From Collinsella sp. (GTDB lineage: Bacteria > Actinomycetota > Coriobacteriia > Coriobacteriales > Coriobacteriaceae), in contig JAGZQF010000036.1 in assembly GCA_018382295.1 (NCBI GenBank), positions 1-16,088 on the forward strand: DNA of 16,088 nucleotides. The letters are read 5' to 3'. The position numbers and the translations under genes were made by a program. Positions 1 through 5,551 of the stretch are shown here, one piece after another. How positions within the stretch are numbered: the first letter of the stretch is position 1; each line of letters opens with the position of its first letter. The notes beneath the pieces are model-generated. The model had not been told where the DNA came from. It saw nothing but the letters and a program-made list of their open reading frames with translations, and ran no database searches.

Positions 1-19
1 TGTAGGCCTTCTGGGCCAT
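1..19 (-). CDS. tnpA: IS200-type transposase TnpA, N-terminal six codons only (runs off the window)
   Basis: The minus strand has an ATG at 17-19 and reads MAQKAY before the window ends. Members of the IS200 branch of IS200/IS605 HUH (Y1) transposases commonly begin M-x-x-K-A-[HY]-S-L-S-H-T-K-W, so these residues fit. A good ribosome site (GAAGGGG, positions 28-34) lies 8 bases before the ATG. The upstream DNA holds hairpins of the kind found at IS200 left ends. The catalytic HUH and Tyr motifs lie outside the window, so the call rests on the start and its context. It could instead be an unrelated gene that happens to begin this way. Confidence 0.55.
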
Positions 20-24
20 GGCGA

Positions 25-86
25 CCACCCCTTCGACTCGAATTCTTGACGGCCTGAACAATCGTCAATATCGGCCGGAGGGGTGG
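25..86 (-). promoter_or_regulatory. Stem sequestering the ribosome site of the putative tnpA
   Basis: Positions 25-32 pair perfectly with 79-86 (8 bp). Inside, 46-52 pair with 62-68, with one G-U pair. The outer stem contains most of the GAAGGGG ribosome site of the gene starting at 19. In Salmonella IS200 a 5'-leader stem-loop blocks TnpA translation in the same way. The 85-98 hairpin shares bases 85-86 with this stem, so the two folds compete at their edge. Confidence 0.55.
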
Positions 87-169
87 CTTTGTAAAGCCGT
101 TTGTCTCCACCCGCATAGCGGGTGGGTTGAAGCTGGCCGCTGCGCGCCCAGCAGACTAAAGTCTTGAAC

Positions 170-195
170 AAAAAACGCGGTTCGTTAGAACCGCG
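170..195 (-). terminator. Intrinsic terminator after the distal tRNA-Gly
   Basis: On the minus strand an 8-bp perfect stem (176-183 with 188-195, 4-base loop) is followed by a run of six T. It lies 9 bases beyond the tRNA-Gly 3' end and closes the tRNA cluster. Confidence 0.85.
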
Positions 196-204
196 TAACA
201 TAGT

Positions 205-280
205 TGGAGCGGACAACGGGGCTCGAACCCGCGACCCCAACCTTGGCAAGGTTGTGCTCTACCAACTGAGCCATGTCCGC
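205..280 (-). tRNA. tRNA-Gly(GCC), distal copy
   Basis: This is a 76-base gene with CCA encoded. The 7-bp acceptor stem is GCGGACA/TGTCCGC, the D-loop reads AGTTGGTAGA, the anticodon loop is TTGCCAA (anticodon GCC), and the T-loop is GTTCGAG. It is identical over its whole length to the copy at 431-506, while the flanks differ. It reads glycine codons GGC and GGU. Confidence 0.97.
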
Positions 281-286
281 ATATGT

Positions 287-313
287 AAAACAAAACGGGC
301 GCCGGAGCGCCCG
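287..313 (-). terminator. Terminator-like hairpin between tRNA-Cys and the distal tRNA-Gly
   Basis: A 7-bp GC-rich stem (296-302 with 307-313, 4-base loop) is followed on the minus strand by GTTTTGTTTT. It lies between two tRNAs only 42 bases apart, so it probably lowers read-through into the distal tRNA-Gly or marks a processing site. Confidence 0.7.
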
Positions 314-322
314 GATGTTGCT

Positions 323-396
323 TGGAGGCGAAGCCCGGATTCGAACCGGGGGTAAAGGCTTTGCAGGCCTCTGCCTTACCACTTGGCCACTTCGCC
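323..396 (-). tRNA. tRNA-Cys(GCA)
   Basis: This is a 74-base gene with CCA encoded. The acceptor stem is GGCGAAG/CTTCGCC with discriminator T (U73), the hallmark recognised by cysteinyl-tRNA synthetase. The anticodon loop is CTGCAAA (anticodon GCA) and the T-loop is GTTCGAA. It sits between two identical tRNA-Gly genes. Confidence 0.97.
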
Positions 397-397
397 G

Positions 398-420
398 AAA
401 AAGGACCGCCTAAACGGTCC
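398..420 (-). terminator. Terminator-like hairpin between the proximal tRNA-Gly and tRNA-Cys
   Basis: A 6-bp stem (403-408 with 415-420, 6-base loop) is followed on the minus strand by five T. The whole 34-base space between the two tRNAs is taken up by it, which leaves no room for a separate tRNA-Cys promoter. Confidence 0.65.
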
Positions 421-430
421 GGAAATGCAA

Positions 431-506
431 TGGAGCGGACAACGGGGCTCGAACCCGCGACCCCAACCTTGGCAAGGTTGTGCTCTACCAACTGAGCCAT
501 GTCCGC
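431..506 (-). tRNA. tRNA-Gly(GCC), proximal copy
   Basis: It is identical to the tRNA-Gly at 205-280 (76 bases, CCA encoded, anticodon GCC). As the first gene of the tRNA cluster it lies about 12 bases downstream of a good promoter. Confidence 0.97.
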
Positions 507-518
507 TTGCGGGTTATT

Positions 519-567
519 AATTTACGCGAGTTGTCCAAAAGACGCAAGTACTTTTTTCAAAAAACTT
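519..567 (-). promoter_or_regulatory. Promoter of the Gly-Cys-Gly tRNA cluster with A/T-tract upstream element
   Basis: Minus-strand -35 TTGCGT (542-547), a 17-base spacer and -10 TAAATT (519-524) put the start a few bases before the tRNA. Directly upstream of the -35 is a T6-G-A6 block followed by GTAC. The tRNA-Leu promoter carries almost the same block in the same place, which suggests an UP-type element for strong stable-RNA transcription. Confidence 0.65.
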
Positions 568-586
568 GTCTGCCGCATGTTCTTAG

Positions 587-614
587 TAGCCAAACGCGCT
601 AAAGCGATTGGCTA
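587..614 (-). terminator. Weak hairpin at the end of the STAS-ATPase gene
   Basis: The 3' end of the gene, beginning at its stop codon, can fold. A 7-bp outer stem (TAGCCAA with TTGGCTA) encloses an inner CGC/GCG pairing. No clear T-run follows, so termination here is only a possibility. Confidence 0.3.
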
Positions 615-1358
615 GGCACACGATTCCAGCGCTCCGCTAAACAGCTTCACCATCTGCACGCGCGTGCCGGCGCCGTCCGTACGACGAGCAACCTCCACGT
701 TATCGACGAGCATACGCATAAGCTTGATACCACGGCCGCGCTCCTCTGATGCGACCGGTTCGCTCGTTTCATCGATAGAATAGCCGGCACCTCGATCAAG
801 CACCTCAACCACAACGCGATCGCCATAGGCCTGAACCGTCAGGACGCACCCGATGCCGCCCGCATGGTCATAGGCATTACCCAGCGCCTCCCCCGACGCC
901 AATGCGACATCATAGCGCTCGTCACGGCGCAACGGAAGCGATTCAAGGAGTTCGGCGATGCGATGTCGGTAGTATGGAAGATTCTCGATACCCTGACGGA
1001 CCTCGACGCTCTTACTCCAGCGAGGCAGCTCCCCCACCGGAATGGCGGGAATAGACTCCCGTGCCGGCCCCGCGACATGAAGAATATCGACAAGACGTGC
1101 AATCTCCAAAAAGCGAACAACTTCACCTGATGCATTGACGAGCGAAAGCAGGCCTTCTCGCCTCATGAGCTCACGAGCGCGCGTAAGCAGGAATGCCAAG
1201 CCCGTCGAATCGATAAAGCTAACAGCCTGACAGTTGATGACGACACGACGCACGCCGCGGCCAATCAAAGCATCCAACCGCCGACGCAGCGCAGGCACCG
1301 TGGCGATGTCGATATCGCCTGGTGGCGTCAAAACCGCTATGTCATTCCACTCATTCAT
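612..1358 (-). CDS. Fused STAS (anti-sigma antagonist) and RsbW/SpoIIAB-like ATPase protein
   Basis: This cytoplasmic regulator is 248 aa from the ATG at 1358. Residues about 5-95 form a STAS domain with the FIDSTGL motif, whose Ser51 is the expected phosphorylation site. Residues about 115-245 form a GHKL ATPase of the anti-sigma kinase type: N-box E157/N161/H165, the D-R-G-A-G box at 188-192, and G-R-G-I-K-L-M from 208. In Bacillus the antagonist (SpoIIAA/RsbV) and the kinase (SpoIIAB/RsbW) are separate proteins; here both are in one chain. The gene follows the SpoIIE-type phosphatase gene by 78 bases, so the phosphatase probably removes phosphate from Ser51 or from a relative. GGGGAA lies about 10 bases before the chosen ATG. 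A TTG at 1376 in the same frame would add 6 residues. No sigma factor is nearby, so the target is unknown. Confidence 0.85.
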   Translation of the reverse strand: MNEWNDIAVLTPPGDIDIATVPALRRRLDALIGRGVRRVVINCQAVSFIDSTGLAFLLTRARELMRREGLLSLVNASGEVVRFLEIARLVDILHVAGPARESIPAIPVGELPRWSKSVEVRQGIENLPYYRHRIAELLESLPLRRDERYDVALASGEALGNAYDHAGGIGCVLTVQAYGDRVVVEVLDRGAGYSIDETSEPVASEERGRGIKLMRMLVDNVEVARRTDGAGTRVQMVKLFSGALESCA

Positions 1359-1436
1359 ACGACCATGGTTCCCCAAAAAAGCCCACTCGATGCATTCGTT
1401 TCCCCAACCGTACGGATTCAGCCCGTCCAGCGTCGT

Positions 1437-3782
1437 CTATGAACGACCCCGTAAAAACTCAAGGGACACCAATGCAATGTCATCGTCCAGCGCCGATTCG
1501 GTAAATCGGTCGAGCTCGCCCAAGACCTTGCCGCAGATTCCCGACACGCCCTCCCCCGAAACAGAAAGCAGAAGGTCGCGCAAGCGCTGCTCGCCAAAGA
1601 ACGCTCCGGTACGGTCGCGAGCCTCAATCGTTCCATCCGTATACATGAAGAGCATGTCGCCGGGGGCGAACGTAAACACGCCTGTCTCGTACACCATGCT
1701 CTCAAAGGCACCGATTACGCCCGATTGGCATCCAAGCAGCTCAACCTCTCCCCCACGGGCCTCGCCGCCACCCAGCGGCATCGACTCTGGCCTGATGACC
1801 ATGGTCGGAGGATGGCCCGCCGAACAATACGTTGCGCGTCCGGCTTTAAGGTCAATCTTGGCGATAAAGGCCGTCACGAACGTCTCGACCCTCGAAAAGC
1901 CCATGAGCATGCTGTTAAGGGAGCGTGCCATGCGGGCCGGTCCAGCGCCCTCCCAGGCATATGCCGTCAGGGCCGTCTTGACGAGCGCGGACATCGATGC
2001 AGCCTCAATGCCTTTGCCAGACACATCGCCCAGAATCATGACGGCGCAGTCGTCGGGAAGACGGATGAGCGTATAGAAATCGCCGCCGACCAACGCCGAG
2101 TTCGTGGCCGACAGGTACACCGAATCGGTTGCGATACCCGGAACATCCCCCAGGGAATTTCTCATGCCAATCTGAAGGGTCTGAGCGATATGGCGCTCCT
2201 CGCGCTTTTGAGATTCGCCTTCGTAGATCAGTTCAAAGTCATGCGCCAAGTGCACCAAGTAGTCATATTCAAGATCATCAATCGGCTCTTGGCTACCATC
2301 ACGAAGCAGCAGCGCGCGCGTCGTCGGGCTCTTCGCAACAGAAGCAGGAACAATCGCGTCGTTACTGTGCTTGCCATCACCCTCAGAGCGCGGGCGCCCC
2401 GCCTCGATGCCGGCGTCGACGTAGAGACCCTGGCAAGGCAGGCCATGTGCCCTAAGCCAGCCTCCCATAGGCATCGATTCGTCAACGCGAGTTATACGGA
2501 CGTGTTTAAGGTCCTCGGCACTCGTGCCGCCCAAAACAGATGCCTCAAAGCCATCGGGGGCAGCCCCCAAACGTGCCGCTGGCGCCGTCGTGGAAAAGAA
2601 AAGCTTCTCGGGATCGTCCGGCAAAGCAACGCGACTGCCGCCTTCAAAATCTATGACGTAGGAATCCAGACTGGCGTCATACTCAATAGGGCAAAAATGG
2701 CAGTTGAGCATATTGCAGATCTCGGACGATACCGCCTGGGTAGCCGCGGCGGAATCGTCTAGAAAGGTAAACAACTCATCCCGCAAGACATTGAGCGAGC
2801 GGCCAAGCTCGGCCGTGCGACGGGAGCGAAGGCTCGATGCCATGCCGACCAGCTGGATAGACAGGTAATCGCAAATGACCTCGAGCACATTAACGTCATA
2901 GGAAAGCGGTGCCTGGGGGCGTTTCCAACCAACTTCCAGCACGCCAAGGATTTGCGTACCGTAAAAAACGGGAAGACAGATTTCACTGCGGTACGGAGGC
3001 ATATCCTGCATGCGCAACAGGTGCTTAGAACGATTATCCAGGTCCATGAACATACCGGAGGCGGCCTTATCGCCCTCAAGGTCCTGTTGAATCGACAAGC
3101 GACAAGCACGCGACTCGCGAAGAACATACGTCGGAATGCCAGCGCCATACGGCAAAAACTCGGGCAGGTAGCTGTCGAGCAGCTCCTTGGAAACACCGCG
3201 AAGCTTAAAGCCGCCGCTCTCAGAAAAATAGATAGCGGCACCCGAAGCATCGAGCGTTCCTACAAGCTGGTTCAAAACGGTATCAAGCAGGCTGGGTAAC
3301 TCATCGGATCCCACAGTGCTCATAATGACCGAGAGCGTGCCAGAGAGACGCTTGTTCGCCACTCTAAGCTCCGATAACGCACGCTTGAGTTGACGGTCGT
3401 GAGAATACTGTTCCTCGATACTGTGAAGTGCCACCAGGACACGTGGCGCGCGGCGCCCAAAGATGCGCGGAGGCGTTACGGAGCCCGCACGAACCAAGAC
3501 GGGAATAAAAGAGCCGTCGCTCAACTTGAGCATAAGTTCGCTCTCGGAGCCATCAGTTTCAAATGGCAGACGATGTTCCGTCGCACGTTCAAAAGCGGAC
3601 GAGTACAGGACGTCTTTAACATCTCCACCGATGACGTCGGCGCGTTCCTCGCACATCAAACCAAGTAAGCGATTATTCACATGCAGAATGGTTCCGTCGA
3701 GCTCGCAGATGATGACAGCATCGCTCGTGATCTCGACTAGTTGGGCAACGTCTGCCCACTCGTTGCGTTCAAGCGTTTCCAT
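1437..3782 (-). CDS. PAS-GAF-SpoIIE serine/threonine phosphatase (RsbU/SpoIIE-like, PP2C fold)
   Basis: This signalling phosphatase is 781 aa. Residues about 10-105 resemble a PAS sensor (A-D-V-A-Q-L-V-E-I-T-S-D-A start, L-D-G-T-I-L-H-V-N-N core). Residues about 160-315 form a GAF domain. Residues about 340-515 are a poorly conserved, possibly second GAF-like region. The last ~235 residues are a SpoIIE/PP2C domain with metal-site motifs GGDFY (Asp568), GDVSGKG (Asp586), YTDG (Asp716) and the final DDDIAL. A charged helix (E-S-Q-K-R-E-E-R-H-I-A) leads into the catalytic part. There is no membrane segment, so it should sense in the cytosol. The likely substrate is the phosphoserine of the STAS-ATPase protein encoded next. 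ATG 3782 is preceded by GGTGGGG; GTG 3794 is in frame but lacks a ribosome site. The start lies only 26 bases beyond the tRNA-Leu terminator. Confidence 0.9.
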   Translation of the reverse strand: METLERNEWADVAQLVEITSDAVIICELDGTILHVNNRLLGLMCEERADVIGGDVKDVLYSSAFERATEHRLPFETDGSESELMLKLSDGSFIPVLVRAGSVTPPRIFGRRAPRVLVALHSIEEQYSHDRQLKRALSELRVANKRLSGTLSVIMSTVGSDELPSLLDTVLNQLVGTLDASGAAIYFSESGGFKLRGVSKELLDSYLPEFLPYGAGIPTYVLRESRACRLSIQQDLEGDKAASGMFMDLDNRSKHLLRMQDMPPYRSEICLPVFYGTQILGVLEVGWKRPQAPLSYDVNVLEVICDYLSIQLVGMASSLRSRRTAELGRSLNVLRDELFTFLDDSAAATQAVSSEICNMLNCHFCPIEYDASLDSYVIDFEGGSRVALPDDPEKLFFSTTAPAARLGAAPDGFEASVLGGTSAEDLKHVRITRVDESMPMGGWLRAHGLPCQGLYVDAGIEAGRPRSEGDGKHSNDAIVPASVAKSPTTRALLLRDGSQEPIDDLEYDYLVHLAHDFELIYEGESQKREERHIAQTLQIGMRNSLGDVPGIATDSVYLSATNSALVGGDFYTLIRLPDDCAVMILGDVSGKGIEAASMSALVKTALTAYAWEGAGPARMARSLNSMLMGFSRVETFVTAFIAKIDLKAGRATYCSAGHPPTMVIRPESMPLGGGEARGGEVELLGCQSGVIGAFESMVYETGVFTFAPGDMLFMYTDGTIEARDRTGAFFGEQRLRDLLLSVSGEGVSGICGKVLGELDRFTESALDDDIALVSLEFLRGRS

Positions 3783-3808
3783 CGTGGACCCCACCGTCTA
3801 TCGGTAAC

Positions 3809-3830
3809 AAAAAAGCCTCCGAAGAGGCTT
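3809..3830 (-). terminator. Intrinsic terminator after tRNA-Leu
   Basis: A 7-bp perfect stem (3813-3819 with 3824-3830, loop of four) is followed on the minus strand by a T-run, 11 bases after the tRNA 3' end. Confidence 0.85.
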
Positions 3831-3841
3831 CTCAAATGCGA

Positions 3842-3931
3842 TGGTGTCGGAGGCGGGACTTGAACCCGCATGACCAAAAAGCGGTCACTAGCACCTCAAG
3901 CTAGCGCGTCTGCCAATTCCGCCACTCCGAC
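3842..3931 (-). tRNA. tRNA-Leu(GAG)
   Basis: This class II tRNA is 90 bases with CCA encoded. The acceptor stem is GTCGGAG/CTCCGAC with discriminator A. The anticodon stem CTAGC/GCTAG carries loop TTGAGGT (anticodon GAG). A long variable arm (GTGACC-GCTTTTT-GGTCAT) and T-loop GTTCAAG follow. It reads CUC and CUU codons. Confidence 0.96.
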
Positions 3932-3988
3932 ATGCTATGTTGTTGATTCACGGTTCGTTTTGTTCGACCCGCGCGTTCAACGAGGAAG

Positions 3989-4038
3989 ATAATAACCTAT
4001 GATTCGAGAACTGTGCAAGCACTTTTTTGAAAAAAGTT
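3989..4038 (-). promoter_or_regulatory. Promoter of tRNA-Leu with A/T-tract upstream element
   Basis: Minus-strand -35 TTGCAC (4013-4018), an 18-base spacer and -10 TATTAT (3989-3994) leave a leader of about 50 bases before the tRNA. Upstream is ACTTTTTTCAAAAAAGT, a 17-base palindrome apart from its centre, joined to GCTTGCAC. The same block precedes the tRNA-Gly promoter. Confidence 0.65.
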
Positions 4039-4075
4039 TACGAATTTGTAAATGAGCAGGTAGATCTATATGTCC

Positions 4076-4200
4076 GGTCCCGAATCGGTGTTGCCTCCCG
4101 GCGCGTCCTCGGGCATGAGCAATATTTTGCTACGCACTTCGTGCTGCAAAATATCGCTCCCCCTGCGGAATGCGCCGGGAGGCAACACCGATTCGGGACC
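4076..4200. repeat. 125-base palindromic element A, perfect 29-bp arms
   Basis: Arms 4076-4104 and 4172-4200 are perfect inverted copies. Inside are a 12/12-base internal loop, a 14-base stem with one mismatch (4117-4130 with 4146-4159) and a 15-base apical segment (4131-4145) that can itself form GCAC-TTC-GTGC. The layout is 55 + 15 + 55 bases. It lies upstream of the tRNA-Leu promoter, with no T-run on either side and no convincing reading frame. Element B at 4382-4506 has the same length and arm length and a related sequence. Confidence 0.9.
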
Positions 4201-4261
4201 TGCAAATACGTACTTCAGGCACAGTTCTCAAACATGTTCTGAGGGCTGATACAAATTTAGC

Positions 4262-4316
4262 GGCTCGGCTTTGCCGAGCCCTTATATAAGGAGGCCGGAG
4301 CTAAAGCTCCGGCCTC
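4262..4316. terminator. Tandem hairpins downstream of the opp operon, possible terminators
   Basis: Two strong hairpins are joined by the palindrome CTTATATAAG. One has an 8-bp stem (4262-4269 with 4273-4280, loop TTT). The other has a 12-bp stem (4291-4302 with 4305-4316). Neither is followed by a clean T-run on the minus strand. GCTTAATTT follows the second on the plus strand. They may end opp transcription or act as RNA-end stabilisers; the direction is unresolved. Confidence 0.5.
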
Positions 4317-4381
4317 GCTTAATTTCTCATTAATTTAAGTGAGCGCTCAGGGAATCGCACTCCCCCTGCCGAGTTACCGCA

Positions 4382-4506
4382 GGGCCCGCCCTGTTGTTAC
4401 TTTTCAGAACATCCCGCAGGACGGAGGAAGCCCCGCAGCGCATAGCGCGCAGCGGGGCTTCCGACATGTCCGAGGACGTTCTGAAAAGTAACAACAGGGC
4501 GGGCCC
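4382..4506. repeat. 125-base palindromic element B, perfect 29-bp arms
   Basis: Arms 4382-4410 and 4478-4506 are perfect inverted copies. Inside is a 15/15-base internal loop (with a possible GGAC/GTCC pairing), an 11-bp stem (4426-4436 with 4452-4462) and a 15-base apical segment (4437-4451). The layout is again 55 + 15 + 55 bases. It starts 16 bases after the oppF stop codon, so it would lie in the opp mRNA 3' end if transcribed. There is no T-run next to it. Confidence 0.9.
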
Positions 4507-4522
4507 GGACAATAACAACCGA

Positions 4523-5551
4523 CTACAGGTCGATGTGCGATTCCTTGATCGGGAACGGCTCCGCGAAGTGGCACGCGCAGCAGTGGCCCGGGGCAACTTC
4601 CTTAAACTCTGGAAGCTTCTCGGAGCAGATGCCCTGCGCGATCGGGCAGCGCGTGTGGAAACGGCAGCCGGTCGGCGGATCCAGCGGCGACGGCGGATCG
4701 CCAGCGAGGATGATACGCTTGCGGGTCTTCTGGATATCAGGATCGGGCACCGGCACGGCAGACAGCAGCGACTGCGTGTACGGATGGTGAGGCTCGCTGT
4801 AGAGCGTCTTCCAGTCCGAAACCTCGACCATCTTGCCCAGATACATAACGGCAACGCGATCAGAAATGTGCTGCACGACGGAGAGGTCGTGAGCAATGAA
4901 GAGATAAGCAGTACCGAACTTATCCTGAAGCTCCTTCAGCAGGTTCAAAACCTGGGCCTGAATGGAAACGTCAAGTGCAGAGACAGGCTCGTCGCAGATG
5001 ATCAGCTTGGGCTTCAGAGCGAACGCGCGGGCAATGCCGACACGCTGACGCTGACCGCCGGAGAACTCGTGCGGATAGCGGTTGATGTGCTCGGGGTTCA
5101 GACCGACGACGTCCAGCAGCTCGCGGACACGCTCAATACGCTCCTCCTTGGTGCCCACGCCGTGAATGGTCATGGGCTCGGAGACGATCTCGCCAATGGT
5201 CATACGAGGGTTCAGCGAAGCATAAGGATCCTGGAAGATAAACTGCATCTCGCGACGCATGCCCTTGATCTCATGCTTGCTCATCTCGGCAACATCTTTA
5301 CCCTGGAAGAACACCTTACCGGCGGTCGGCTTGGTCAGGCGCATGATGGTACGGCCCGTGGTGGACTTACCGCAACCAGACTCACCAACCAGACCAAAGG
5401 TCTCGCCCGGATAAATCTCGAACGAAATGTCGTTTACTGCAGAGACGACACGCTTGGAGAAGCGCTTGGCGAACATGCCGGACTCAGCGGGAAACTCCTT
5501 AGAGAGGTGCTCGACCTTCAGCAGCGGAGTACGCTCGTTGGTATCTGCCAT
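4523..5551 (-). CDS. oppF: Oligopeptide ABC importer, ATP-binding protein OppF/DppF
   Basis: This 342-aa cytoplasmic ATPase is one of the two that power the importer. Walker A GESGCGKS is at 56-63, the Q-loop at Gln107 (F-Q-D-P-Y-A-S-L-N-P), the signature FSGGQRQR at 163-170, Walker B IICDEP with Asp187/Glu188, and the switch His221. The C-terminal oligopeptide-type tail has a cysteine cluster (GCRFHTRCP, then further Cys), which in related proteins binds an Fe-S cluster. FSGGQRQR and D-E-P-V-S-A-L-D are typical of the OppF/DppF side. Its ATG overlaps the oppD stop by one base (TAATG), which points to coupled translation. GGGAGG lies 10-15 bases upstream, inside oppD. The substrate may be a dipeptide or a longer peptide; the ATPase alone cannot tell. 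Confidence 0.95.
   Translation of the reverse strand: MADTNERTPLLKVEHLSKEFPAESGMFAKRFSKRVVSAVNDISFEIYPGETFGLVGESGCGKSTTGRTIMRLTKPTAGKVFFQGKDVAEMSKHEIKGMRREMQFIFQDPYASLNPRMTIGEIVSEPMTIHGVGTKEERIERVRELLDVVGLNPEHINRYPHEFSGGQRQRVGIARAFALKPKLIICDEPVSALDVSIQAQVLNLLKELQDKFGTAYLFIAHDLSVVQHISDRVAVMYLGKMVEVSDWKTLYSEPHHPYTQSLLSAVPVPDPDIQKTRKRIILAGDPPSPLDPPTGCRFHTRCPIAQGICSEKLPEFKEVAPGHCCACHFAEPFPIKESHIDL

Larger units (their letters stand above)
1..150 (-). mobile_element. Probable left end of an IS200/IS605-family insertion sequence, partial
   Basis: Upstream of the putative tnpA start are three hairpins. An 8-bp stem with a 3-base loop at 107-125 resembles the subterminal hairpin that single-strand transposases of this family bind. 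A 6-bp hairpin lies at 85-98. A long-range pairing of 25-32 with 79-86 covers the tnpA ribosome site. The outer boundary is not visible; it should lie between about 126 and the tRNA-Gly terminator that begins at 170. These elements have no inverted terminal repeats and make no target duplication, so the end cannot be fixed from one side. The right end is outside the window. Confidence 0.55.

Noticed and set aside
156..500. Open frames across the tRNA-Gly/Cys/Gly cluster
   Set aside because: They translate tRNA genes; the repeated peptide stretch MAQLVEHNLAKVGVAGSSPV is the typical false translation of a tRNA.
205..506. Two identical 76-base copies as a direct repeat or attachment site of a mobile island
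   Set aside because: Both are whole functional tRNA-Gly genes with their own hairpins and only a tRNA-Cys between them. No integrase or foreign cargo is present.
1234..2762. Plus-strand frames of 280 and 345 codons opposite the phosphatase gene
   Set aside because: The minus strand carries clear PAS, GAF and SpoIIE motifs over the same span. The plus-strand products are Arg/Ser/Pro-rich, without motifs or ribosome sites.
3782..3794. GTG at 3794 as the phosphatase start
   Set aside because: It has no ribosome site and lies closer to the tRNA terminator. The ATG at 3782 is preceded by GGTGGGG at a suitable distance.
4027..4242. Plus-strand frame of 71 codons over palindrome A
   Set aside because: It runs through the inverted repeat, has no ribosome site, and its start lies inside the tRNA-Leu promoter A/T block. 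It is more likely a chance frame.
4076..4506. CRISPR array, retron or riboswitch reading of the hairpin cluster
   Set aside because: There are no regularly spaced direct repeats, no cas or reverse transcriptase gene nearby, and no known riboswitch core. The hairpins lie at a gene end rather than in a leader.
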